Below, piece by piece: positions 1-12,500 of a DNA stretch of 64,000 nt. The stretch lies in NCBI RefSeq assembly GCF_032118995.1, contig NC_092648.1, positions 22,658,450-22,722,449 on the forward strand, given 5' to 3'. Origin of the DNA: Asterias amurensis. Taxonomy: Eukaryota; Echinodermata; Asteroidea; Forcipulatida; Asteriidae. Position 1 is the stretch's first letter. Each line of letters opens with the position of its first letter. The notes below the pieces were generated by a model. That model searched no databases and was not told the origin of the DNA. It was given only the letters and a program-made list of their open reading frames with translations. Both the position numbers and the translations under genes were made by a program.

Positions 1-1768
1 AAAAGGGACATACTTAAAAAAAGGGAAACATAAAAAATATAATAACTTACTTTAAATAGTTGCAATTCAAAAAGCACTACAGGAACTATGTATAGCATAC
101 CAGTAAGTTAGTTGAGCTGTTTTGTCACCAGTTTGTCAACATAGGCTCTCATAGGCCCAAGATGAGAGCCTTGTTCTCATCCTGGATATTTCCTTATATT
201 CCAAATATACTTGAGAAAACTAAATGGAAGCCCCCATTCTCTGTATAACTGATCCATGTAGAAGTTGAGGGTCACAAAAATGACAAAAAGAAACACTGAT
301 AATCATTCCGTGCGAGTCCATGACACATCGCTCTGTACTTAGTCTATGATGTTCACTAAATGGTGGGTACCAAGTTGAATGCTCGATATTATCCAAAATG
401 CACACATTCTCACCTGCATTATTGTGTTTGTAAACAGAACACGTTACTCAGCTGACGTAATATGTGTACACACTACACAAGAACTTTGGAATCAGTGCAA
501 ATCCGGATTCTCGATATGATATTCACACTACAAAGCGAGGAGTTCACGCGTAGAACTGATGATTGTTAATGAATGGCTATTGCTAAATCCATGTTACCCA
601 GCAGCTATGAAGTGTATGATGGCCTGTTGATCTCAGACTAAACCTATTTCACGTACCAAAAACAGTATTTATAAAACGATCAAGTGCCTCTTTAGACTGT
701 GTATTAATTGGTTTAGCAACGCCACCTTTTGCCGTTTACTCAGTGTGTTGGTTTTTTGTTATCATGAAGAGATAGCGTTGTGTGTTTATAAACACACACA
801 AAAATTGACCCGTTGTTATGGATGTAAATATATTGCATGAAGGGGGACATTTGAACAAATTGAAGTTTAATGAATGATGGAGTGCAGTTGTGTCTTTGAT
901 TGGCTGAATTAGTCAATGCTTAATTTATGAGCTATTCGCTGAAGTCGGTCTGTCATGTCAATGAAGTGGAGCTGCAAGAGTTGGATTTAATATGGAGTTG
1001 TCTCCATCACCAAGCACCGATCTGTCTACCTCAATTTGGTGCTCAAATCAACGTAAATGTTTCATTTCACTACATTTTACATGTACTTTAGATAATGAGC
1101 TGTTTTTCTGTGTGTTGATCTGAGTATTTGTATTCAGAAGTGGATTAGAGTTTCTTTTGTTTTTTGAAAATTGCAAGTTATAGGCAAGCGAATGCTGTAG
1201 TGTTTTTACATAGTTGTCTAGGTACCTCTGTATATCTAACAATAGCATGGATTTTGTGAACGGGAACATTTTTGCAGAGTGGGTTAGTCCATCACAATGC
1301 ACAAAACAATAGACATACCCTTTTAAATACCTTTTTAAATACAGGACTTTGCATCAACAAATTTATTTAGTGGGGGACATACGGAGATCCTGTACTAAGG
1401 TTGCATTGATTTCAATTTCCCTGCTGTGTTTCATTGGTAGTGTGTATGCTGTGTCCTTCACCCCCACCCAGTTGCCAATATTCTGTGTTATTATAATTAA
1501 TTCTCCTTTTTTTTCCACCCCAAAGGTTCCATATGTGTTTAAAATCCTAATACATTAATGTTTTTAACTTACTTGAAATTCATGCACTGCGGAAGCCTGC
1601 CAATTTTGTGAATGATTTTCACAGCCCATCGCGATCATTGTGGATTCTTTTCACATGTTTTTTTTTAATGAAACTGCCATTGACCATTTACAGTCAGGAA
1701 ATATGATTAGGGTCTTAATTTGTAGTTTATTATTTACTAAATCAAACATATTGTTTCTTAATTCACAG
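1..1768. other. upstream/intron-1 DNA of RGS22, no exon identified
   Basis: AT-rich sequence with no open frame that looks coding. The first RGS22 exon should end in phase 1 and may lie here as a very short exon or before the window. I could not pick one with confidence. Confidence 0.5.
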
Positions 1769-4700
1769 CCATTGAAGTAACCGAGGAGAACTTTGAGCCT
1801 CTTCTTGTCTATGATGACCTGTTCCTTGATTACTTCAATGCATTCCTGCAGCTCTCAGTAAGTTAATTTTCAACAAATGATTTAGTACTTTGAAATTTAA
1901 ATGTATGGTCTGTTTGATTCCAAAAGAGCTGAGAAAGGAATGGTTTTGCTTCATGTCTGAGGACAGTTCCTTGGCTTGAAATCTGGACTGCAGGCCCGAG
2001 GCCTTTGGTTTTTTTTCTTTCTGGGGGGGCATTAAAGGAACACGTTGCCTAGGATCGGACGAGTTGGTCTATAAAAAGCATTTGAAAACGTTTGTTATGA
2101 AATGCATATGGTAAGAAAGATGATTTAAAAGTAGAATATAATGATCCACACAAGTATCACTCAAAATTGCACGGTTTTCCTTTTACGTCGCGAATTAACA
2201 CGGTCGGCCATTTATGGGAGTCAAAAATTTGACTCCCATAAATGGCCGACCGTGTTAGTCGACGAGGTAAAAAGAAAACCACAAAATTTCGAGGCATATT
2301 TGTGTAGATCATTGTATTCTACTTTTAGAACATCTTTCTACCCATTATATGCATTTTATAACAAACGGTTACAGAACGCTTTTCAAAGACCAACTCGACC
2401 GATCCAAGGCAACGTGTTCCTTTAAACTCAGGATTCAACAAGTGCAACATTCTTGTGCAATTCAGAATATGTTTGATGCGCGTAGGTTGTGTGTACGCGC
2501 GCGCGCTTAGATTACGCGCTGTTACTAATAGCTATGAATTGTGTTCCGCGTAATAAAATTGACGTACTTTAGCTTGAGGGCCGTACTTTAGCTTGAGAGC
2601 TGGTAATAAACGGCTCCAGCTGGTCATTATCAATCGTTCAAACTCCCCCACGTGACGCGCACTCCACCAATAGAAGTAGCGAAACTGTCTGGGGGTATTT
2701 ATGAATACCCATTTAAGATTATAGATATTCTCTCAGTGATTGTTTAAATGAAAACAGTTTAAAACCAGTCCACCAAGTAATTTTCCAGGAATGTTCACAC
2801 ACTGAAATTTTATTCCTGCCATATGGCGCTCTACAATAAACACAGCATATTCAAAGCATATTTCATTATCCACAAATATAATTGTAAATAATCTGTTCCT
2901 GTCTTTGTAACCGCCATCATGTAGTAAATGTTTATCGAATTGAATTTAATTGAATTGAATATATATTCCACCCTTCATGCAGGCATTTCCCCAGCCACTT
3001 TACTACAACCGCCTGACTGGGACATTCCAAGAGGTTGAAGATGATGTGCAGAATACCAATAACTCATCAGCGCTTGCATCCATCGGGGAGGCTATCCCAG
3101 GGTCTCGACACCGCCACGCAGTGTTTGCTCCTGGTGATGAAGAAAGAGAGAGAATCCTAGAATGGGCCAAGACTGAAAGGCTGCCTTTATTTCTCAGGTT
3201 AGGATAAAACTTGATCTCACATTGACGAGGTTGATCAGAGCCTCTATTTACTGCAGAATTCTACGCTTACTGCCCATAGACTCTTGCGCTCAACAGGGCA
3301 CAGAAAGCCCAGAATTCTGTGATCCGGGCTCGATTTCATGACTAATATGGGTGAATGCTACGCTTTCGACCATCAATCTCTGCTTACTGTTCAAGTGCAG
3401 AATTTCTTCTGCGCTAGCTGTGTAAGCGAAGACTTCCTAGAAAAGCAGAGTATGCAAGCGCACATGTAAAAAATCCTATTGCTAACCTGTGAAATGCTGT
3501 TGACATGAGCTCGGCATTCCCTGCTTCCATAAGTGTAGACTCTTTGCTTCTGGAAAGCAAAGCAGTTAAATTGGGCCCTGAGGAATAGGCAGTGCCATGA
3601 AATCAAAGAAAGCAGTGTAACGATCCAATATAAAACCAAAATCAAACGTGTTTTCCATGATTCTTTCTGAAAAACAGTCTAACACATTAAATCCCACCAT
3701 GCTTGATAAGAGGTTGCATGCTTGGTTCGAAGCTGAATGCTATATTTGCTTAAAGACCATTGATAGTAAACAGCACATCTGCACTATATTGTTATGGAAG
3801 GAATCGCGGTCGGCTATATTGTAGGACTACTACTCTTTGGGATTCTTGATAGATTCGGGTAATTTCTGAGATTAAGGTCCAGGGAAGTTAGGATTGCACA
3901 TGTTGATCGTTTGGGTTTTTAAGTATGTACAAAGGTTTTTAACTTTTTTTGTTTTTGTTTGTTTGTTTGTTTTTGTCTACACATACAGAACAAAACTCTT
4001 CCTAGAATACAAACTATGCAAGTTGCTTCTGCGACCTCTGGATGAGCGGCGCTCGGCAAGTCGTCAGAATTCGTCTCGAGGTCTCCGGGGCTACAGCCGC
4101 CAGACCACTAGTTACACCTCCACATCTGCCAGTCTCGCGCAGAGCCGAGAACCGTCCATTTACGAAAACGAGGGCAGTGAATATGGATACTGGTTGGATG
4201 AGAACGAACGCATGGCCATGTTCAGATATCTTAGGCCTGGTAGTAGATGTATAAGTCTACCACCTATGTTGGGGTTAGGTAAGAAGACTTTGTTGTTGCT
4301 GTTTTGTTGTTTGTTTGTTTGTTTTTTTGTTTTGTGTTTGTTTGTTTGGTTGTTTTTCCAACAAATTGTCAAGTCGCTGGACCTTGCTTTTGGAACTGTC
4401 TGCCCATCAACAATTGGGGGGGGGGGGGGTGTTATTAGGAGTTCTTCCTTAACAAGGCTAAAAAAAACACTCTTGGTAAGGTGATACAGGAATGAAACAA
4501 ACTTGGGGAAACTGAAAGTTGGAATCATTTGTAGGATGGGGGTATTTTAACAGGCAGGAACTTCCAAAGAGATGGATGTTGTTTGTGTCTTATTAAAATA
4601 AGTTCTTCCAGGAGTAAGTCCCACATGATTGTCTTTAATCCCCCCTGTAAATTGTTTCCATTGTAGGTTCAAACAGTCCCATGTGGAATGCTGAAGTCTA

Positions 4701-6598
4701 CTCTGACATTCCCACTGTCCCTCCAACTAACGTCACCAACGACGCGTCTAAGCCTTCCAGCAAGTCTGCGTCCGGCAGGCGGTCTCACAGTAAAGCCATT
4801 GCTGCTGCTGCTGCTGCTGCCGCCCAGAAGCCGGAGGGTGAGGTAACAGAGAATGGCTGGACGGCCGATATGGCTGAGCTCAGTGAAGAAGTCAGGGAGA
4901 GGCTTAGCTTCAACGGAAACGCTGAAAATGGCACCAAACAAGATGGAGCAGCCTGTAAGTTGTTTCTAGTAGACACTGGGTTACTTAATGAAATCTTGAT
5001 ATCTTTGGTTTGTGTAAACTGATGTATTTGATGTTTCCATCCCATGAAATTATGATTGTAAAGCGCATTGATACTTTATTGTAAAATGCGCTATATACAA
5101 ACTAGTTGTTATCATCATTACTACTATTAAAGAGCCTGAACCTGATTCTTATTTCAAACCTAATCTTAAAATCTATTCCAGTCCTGGAGAATAGTAATCA
5201 GATGTCCTCTCTTTCGTTTTTCTTCTCTTGAAGCCCTCACCTCATGTGGAACTTTGGTCTTGTGCTTGGCATTTTTGTTCATCTAAATAATTGAGAAGAA
5301 AACCCCTGTCAATCTGCCTGAGGTGAAGGGACAGGAACATTTACGTCCACATTTGCCATTTTTGAATGAGTTTTCCAATTCACTTGGAAGCCAAGCCATT
5401 TGCCGTTTATAAAACACTTCAATTCTAATTACTCCAATTTCTCACTTATAGCAAGTAGAAAGAGCGCCCTCCGGAGTCCTGGGAGTAAGGGGATTTCCCC
5501 GAAGAAGAAGGCCACTATCTTGATTCCACATGTTGATGACACACTCAGCGATACCTTGGAAGAATCCAGTAGTACAGTTCAATTTTTAGACAGGTATGAC
5601 TGATTTTTCATTTGAAATTTTATATTTCAAACAACCTTTAACTCTGTCACCGCCAGTCCTGTTTTATAGCTACTGTTATGTTTTTCTCAAAACTCTGTCA
5701 ATATGATAAAACTAAATTTTGTATGTATTCTTTTCTACATGCATTGTTTTCCATTGACAGTAGTCCGCCAGTAGTCTGGCCAAATGCCAGTTACAACTTC
5801 TGAGAGGATCAGTCAAAATTCTGTGCAAGTGGTACTGCTGGCTAGTGTGAAGACAAGCAAATTGGTCCCGCTAGCTAGTCACTGAAAAAATGTCAAGGGT
5901 ACACCCTTAAAGAATTACAGGCCTTAAACTTTGCCCTTGAATGGGCACAGCAGTTTTCCTCTGGTAAGGGGCACTGATTTTTGCAAAGGGCACCTCTGAA
6001 AATGCACAGGGCACCAGGGCAATTGCTGTGGGTTAATTCAAGGCCTAGGGTTATTAAGTGTCTTTAAAGGAAACTAATGGATTAAGTGATTACCTTTTTA
6101 CTCTTATTGTTCTAAAAATTGACTATTCAATTCAATCAACATTTATTTCCATGTTGGTGAAAATAGGAGAGTAATAAAACAAATTGGTTTTAATTATTTA
6201 GGTCAAAGTGGATAAGAACAGGTCAAGAAAGCAATTGATAAAAATGAAATGAAAAAATGTAAATGTAATGGCTAAGGAGCAAACGAGCATCATGTCTTAA
6301 TAAATTAAATTATGTTTTCCCATGATGTAGGGTTCCATCTCCGCCTGATGAGTACCCCATACCCCCTGAAGGAGGTGGATCAAGATTTCAAACCTCACTG
6401 GAGCAGAGTCTCCTTGCAGGAGATGATGAAGATGAGGAGGAGGAGGAGGAAGACGAAGATGAAGATGCAGGGACGGGCACAGCGAGTGTTATCGAGTATG
6501 ACAATGAGGAAGATGAGCGTACCGAGTCTGAACTCAGACAGATAGAGGGACGCCATCGAGTCACATTCCAACAGCTGAAGGAACATTTGATTGGCGGG
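1769..6598 (+). CDS. RGS22: RGS22 N-terminal exons (before the first RGS module)
   Basis: Six exons (1769-1857, 2983-3197, 3989-4278, 4667-4954, 5452-5593, 6331-6598) code about 430 residues. Exons 1-3 carry the conserved RGS22 N-terminus, including WAKTERLPLFLR joined across an intron to TKLFLEYKLCKLL. Exon 4 contains an eight-alanine run encoded by GCT/GCC codons. Exon 6 has a dense Asp/Glu tract of about 18 residues followed by a second acidic patch, then RVTFQQLKEHLIGG leading into the first RGS module. The low-complexity parts are probably disordered linkers. The incoming phase at 1769 means one base of the split codon comes from a missing upstream exon. Confidence 0.85.
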
Positions 6599-9500
6599 GT
6601 GAGAATTGTATTTTTTGTTGAAACAGGGAGATTGGCTTCTTAACTGCTTTTCTGGAATCTTTTTGCCTATTAATTGTTTTATATGAGAGATTGCCTTACA
6701 TCACAAAGCCTTGGACGGCCACTTCAAGGTGAGAGCTCACGACCCAATCAACTTCCACCAGGGGCACGTTGCCACCTACTCCCGGGGCTGAAACAGGGTT
6801 ACCCCCAAGCACAGTCAGTAAGGATGTAGGGATGGGTATCATCCACTAGGAACCTGGGGCCAATTTCATAGAGCTGCTTAAGCAAAAAATTTGCTTAAGC
6901 ACGAAAATAGCTCGCTTATTTTACACATGTTACTGGCCAAAAATTCATGCTATATACATTGCTTATGACTAGTATTTAGCTGTTGTTTACTTAGCATAAC
7001 AATTGAGTGGAGTCTTGGCCGGTAATCTGATTTTACTAAGCAATGAATTTTTTGCTTAAGCAATTTCTTTTTGCTTAAGCAGCTCTATGAAATTGGGCCC
7101 TGGCTGGTAGAGGAGAATGCAATACCTTCCCAACTTGCCTCAGGGATATGTTATTAATTTGGTGCTGCACAGTGCTCGATCAAGTTGCTGGTAGTTTTTT
7201 ATTATTACAAATTGTCATTATTGAACTAAATATACTGACGTGGGTTTTTAAACTTCTGTTTTTTTGTGTTTTAGTTATCAGGCATGGCAGCATTCAAGTC
7301 ATTCCTGAGCAACACGGCAGGAGAAGATATGATGAACTTCTGGCTAGACTGTGAACTTTACAGCGATAATGTACAAGCAATAAACTTTGGGGAAACCTTA
7401 ACCAGTGCAACCATGACTAGATTGTTTAGGTAAGGTGCAAAGTTTGACATTATGTATAAATCAACTACCCAATCAATAAATTAATTAACAGTCTCTTAAC
7501 CCCTTTTCATAATGTAGCTCTTATCCCCAAGGAATACCGCCCTGGGGAGGCCCAAGATGTTTTTTTTTACCTCACAGTTAACCCAGCGCCTTTTGCACGG
7601 GGTTCCGGCTTAACGTTTCAAGTCGATACCCCGGGGTTTTACAGGGTACCCCTACTCCATAGCAGCAGTGGCTATTCCTCATGGTATGCCCATAAGCCAT
7701 GTTGAGGTATGGTGGACACTATTATAATTGTGCACTGTTTGGTTTGGGTAAATGTGTCTGTAATGTGTAGTCGTATATGGTGTTCGATATATCTCAAAAA
7801 GGCTAATTGGCTGGGGTAGATCAGGGGTTAAAGGGATTGAAGTGTGAACAGTTTCAAAAGGGCTTTGGTAGAAGAAATGTAGACATAGACCACGATTGGC
7901 TTTTATTTTAAATTCATAAATACCTCAGACAGTTTCGCTATTCTTATTGGTGGAGAGCGCGTCACGTGGGGGTGTTTAAACCGTTGATAATGACCAGTGT
8001 TTATAACCGGTTGTCCGCGCTAGTCTTGATGCAAGACGTTTCTTGTTATGGGCGATGCAGGCGCTGTCGGTGATTTGGCCGCGCTGTGTGTGAATTATCA
8101 AGAACCAGGCCTCGTTGGGATTTGGGATTAAACCACTAGTTGAAAACCTCTTCACCACACATTGATTCCCTTATTAGCTACAAGGCTTGAAACTTATGGG
8201 ATCATAATGTGTTTTTTGTTTTTTTCCATGTTGTAAACCCGACAGAGATATTCAAGACAAGTATAAGTTTAATCTGACAGCTGATGCCAAAGAACAAATC
8301 AAGCAAGCTCAAGGCAATACAGGGTTAAGTGAGTCGGTCTTCACGAGGACTCAGTACGACATCCTGAGGAGATTGCGCTCTTACTGGGTTGCTAGATATG
8401 TCCTACACAAGGAGAGAATGGGTGGCATAAGGTAAGGTGAATTTTTTGTTTGTTTACAGGTGACTTTCGCCAAGTTAACTGCCTCCAAAAATGGTTAAGT
8501 AAACTGTGATTTTATAGTTCGTAATTTGTCTTCAGAGTGGGTTTCACAAGTCTGTATGGTAGGAATCTTTTCATGACAAAAGTTACTTTGTTTCAGCTAG
8601 ATATTATTTTTGCAACATGTTTACATTTAGATGTACAGTTATTTACATTTGATAGGGCTTACATGTGATGTATGTTGAATACAATGATTAGCATTCTTTT
8701 TTATGGATTTAGCTCAGTTCATATATACAGTACTCTACTTGACCCTTTTACCCTCCCAAATCTGTCTATCAAATTGTCTAAAAATTGCTTATCACTCAGG
8801 CATTCCAAACAATTTGGTGTGGAAGGCCGTTTTAGGAGAGGAGGATAGTGGGAGGTTGAGGTCACCTGTAGGCAAAAATGTATTGGGAGTATAAAGGGCT
8901 AATAAGCAGTTGCTAAAGTCTTTTTCTACTCTTTCATTTCAGTGCAGAGAAGCGAAAAGGAATTCAAGATTCCGATGCCGATAATACCCCCAAAACTCCT
9001 CAGATGTCCTTCCTTCCCTCCATATCCCTGGTCAACAGTCTTCCTGTCAGGCCCTCTTCTTGCTTTCGACTTGCCTCTACCAGCCGAGACTGGAGTAAAG
9101 TAGCCATGGGCGGCCGCAGGATGGAGGACATGGTCCGCCCGGGCCGGCTAGTGGACCTGGATGCTGTGCCTTACGTGCCAAGGCCTCTGTCTGCCAGGTT
9201 TCATGTTGGACTGGCGTGTGACAGAGAAGCTGGGAGGCCGTTCCAAAGACACCTTGAAAAGTTTGTGCCTTACTGTGTTTTATTCTAACAACTAATCACT
9301 ACTTCCCTAATACAAGAATTACCAAGCCATCTGCTGTAAAGTAGTCTGTGTTAATGCCATTCTTTAGTCATTTTGATGACAGCACTTACACTGCTTGCTA
9401 TCAAGTTTTACACACATTTTTAATTGAACTCTCCATTCTTTTCCGTAGGCAAGTGGATCAGAGGCTGCTTGCGAATCTGTTATTCTGGCAGGATGTAACG

Positions 9501-12500
9501 GACTACGGAGCTGAGGAGGACAGGGCTGCTGATAGGCTTCTCCGTATGGGTCATGCCTGGGGTATATTCAGTAAATTCATCATGGATGGAGGCATGTGGA
9601 ATATAGGTAGGTTTCAAATTACCCACAATATGATTGAGAACATACATGTACTTGTGGATCTAGTTGGTGTATTTTTATATATTTTTTTATGCAAGTCGCC
9701 CAAAACAAGGTTAAAAGCCACTCTAGGTTAAGGGCTACAAGGAAGAAAACATAGACATGCAGAAACTCAGTGGAGTTGAAGGTAGGAATTGACATTCCTC
9801 TTAAAAGATAGAAGATCATAGGATGAAGGGAAACATGCACCAGGCAAGGAGTTCCAAAGAGATGCAGTACGACTGAGGGAAAAAGCTACTGGAGTAGCTC
9901 TTTGTTCTACATCTCGGCACAGCCACAGTATAAGGATGAGAACAAGCAGAAAGCCTGGTCTCGCGCTCAAACACCCTGACAGGAGGAACAAGGTCGGATA
10001 GACTGGTGGAACATTTACCATGGAAATATCTGTAAAGCAGGCAAAGGCTGGCTACAGACCTTCGGTGAGAAAGGGGTTGCAGTGTAGTTCCTAACTTGCA
10101 GTGTAGTGGTATCTGCCTTTAACCTCTGCCGACCCTGGTTCGAATCCCACCTTGAATAAAAGTCTTCATCATTTTGTCTGCACAGGTATCTTCTTGCGTA
10201 TGGGTAACAGTGCTAGCAACATTTGAGGATCCCATGGTATCATTGCCAAAAGATTCAAATCAAGTTTTCAAAACCAGGGCTCGATTTCACAAAGCACTAG
10301 GATTCATCTTCAGATGAGTTTTCAGTATTACCATAGTGATTTGTATTGTGACATCACACTTTACTCAGCAACTATGATTGATTTGCAGTTAAGATCAGTC
10401 TTAACTCTTTGTGAAATCGGTCCCAGGTTTAACAGGGGTGGCATGGATTGCGTAAAGTGCTAACCTCTCACCATTGTGGCCTCGGTTTGAATCCTGGCTA
10501 AAGCGATATGTGAGCAAACCTTTTTTATCTCTGTCTGTGCTCCAGATTCATATATAGGTTGAATTGGCTGGCTGCTTAAGGCGCTCATGAACATGTTGTA
10601 GCCGCGTCGTTCGCAATCCAGCTGCTCTGCTACTATTGAGGATGATTAGCCTCCCACATTAGTAGAACTATTAATTATTATAGTGGTATTATGATCAATT
10701 GTGCATTCATTTGACAGTCGGATAATAAACAAATAAACCTGTTTAGTAACCCTAATTCAATAAACCATTCTTTGTAACTAGGTGTGGATCCCAATGAAAG
10801 AGACAATATCCACAGACGCCTGTTAACAACCAGTGACTTTGTAGAAGCGTCCACATTCAGTCGTGCCAAGGAGCATGCCGTCCTGATGCTACAGCGAGAA
10901 TGGCTGGTCTACCTTAAGGAGGATCTGGCTGTATTTTTACAGTAAGTTTCAATCGCCATAATATGTACAGCCGTGACAAATTGATCAGAATAACAAGAAT
11001 GTTGAAAATAATTTCAACAACTTCTTTTTTCCCTAAAACAGATTTTGGGTCTCAAGTTTGATAATTTTTTTTAGTATGATGTGATGCAATTTTACATCAT
11101 TGTTGGACATTCTTTAGAACACTCAAAATATTTTTTTCATGAGCAAAAAGTCTGGTTCATTCTTTCTGCGAATGCGAAGTGAATTTTGATGTCACGAGGC
11201 TGTTTTTGCGTGAATGTTTTGCAGGAGTTGAGCACATCTCTACTTTTCCAAATTATTTGTTACGAATTTGTGACGTAAACATTTGTGCTGCATTCACATT
11301 CGCAAGAAGTATGAACCGGGCTTAAGTTATAACCTTACCAACCTACACTTGCCGTAGTATACAATTTCAGAAGGTAGAGCTTTCTTAATTTGGTCAACTA
11401 TTGTTTGCAGCATAGTTTTTTTCATTTTCTTGAAGCTCTAGGGCGAGACCTGATGATCGATTTTCTTCTAAAGGTTCCCGCCACTCCTCGGCCAAGTCAA
11501 TCAAGAGAGAAGTGGCTCCCCCTACTCGGTAAGTTACAGCAAAGTTTTTAATTCTAACGAGTAATGGGAAAAGACTGACATGACATGGTACTCCTATATA
11601 GATGGAGGTCCTAAATACACCAAACAAATAAGAGAGAAAATAGAACTGCTTACCAACCAACAGGACCTGTGGTATAAGTGCAAAAAATAGTTAATAGTCT
11701 AACGTTTTAACCTTAGAAGAGTCTTGAAGTCTATTATGATACTCATGTTAGATGGAGGGGCTAACTACGCCTTCGAGGAAGACTCGGCTTCGAGGAAGAC
11801 TTTGCAAACAAAAGATAACATGTTTGTAGGCCTGAGATTTTAGAATAGTTCACTGATTTCAGTAGATGTCATTTGACGTTTGTCATCTTGGAAGTTGTTG
11901 TGCCCTTAGTTGAAGAGTGAACCTCAAGTAGAGATGAGGACATGAAAACAGTGTGTTATGCTGTTGAATTCTTTATTCAGTTACAAACACTGGAAGTTTG
12001 CTGTTAAGAAATTGTTCACTTCATTTTTCTGCCATTGTAACTGAAAAGTAGCTGTGCATAGTACTTGAGTTCGAAATGCTTTCGCAGATGTTGAAAAGTA
12101 GTTCTTGCGTGTAGCACTTGAGAAAATGGTCAACTAATTTTAATGACCATTTTGAAGTCTTGTAGCAGGAAGTGTTGATTTTTTTGCAACCTGATAATTA
12201 CAGGGTGAGTATGAAAACAATATTATTTCAACCATTGCAAAAAGTAGTTTTATAAATGCTTTTTTTTTCAAAAACAGATCTGATAGTTTAGCCTCACTTT
12301 ACCTCTATTCTGCGTTGAACTCCATTTCTGTTGAGCACTAGGTAGCTCCTTGCGCAAGTTTCAAACTATTACGTACTTCAAACTTTCTAGATTCAAATTT
12401 GTAACCTACCAACTTGAATTGGGCTGTGAAATACACTGAAGTATAATGATGCTAAATTAGGCTGCACAACATTTAAATGTAGTCAATTTAAGATTTTTTT

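Noticed and set aside
3894..4484. 196-codon plus-strand frame
   Set aside because: Only 3989-4278 is an exon; the rest is T-rich intron read through both splice sites.
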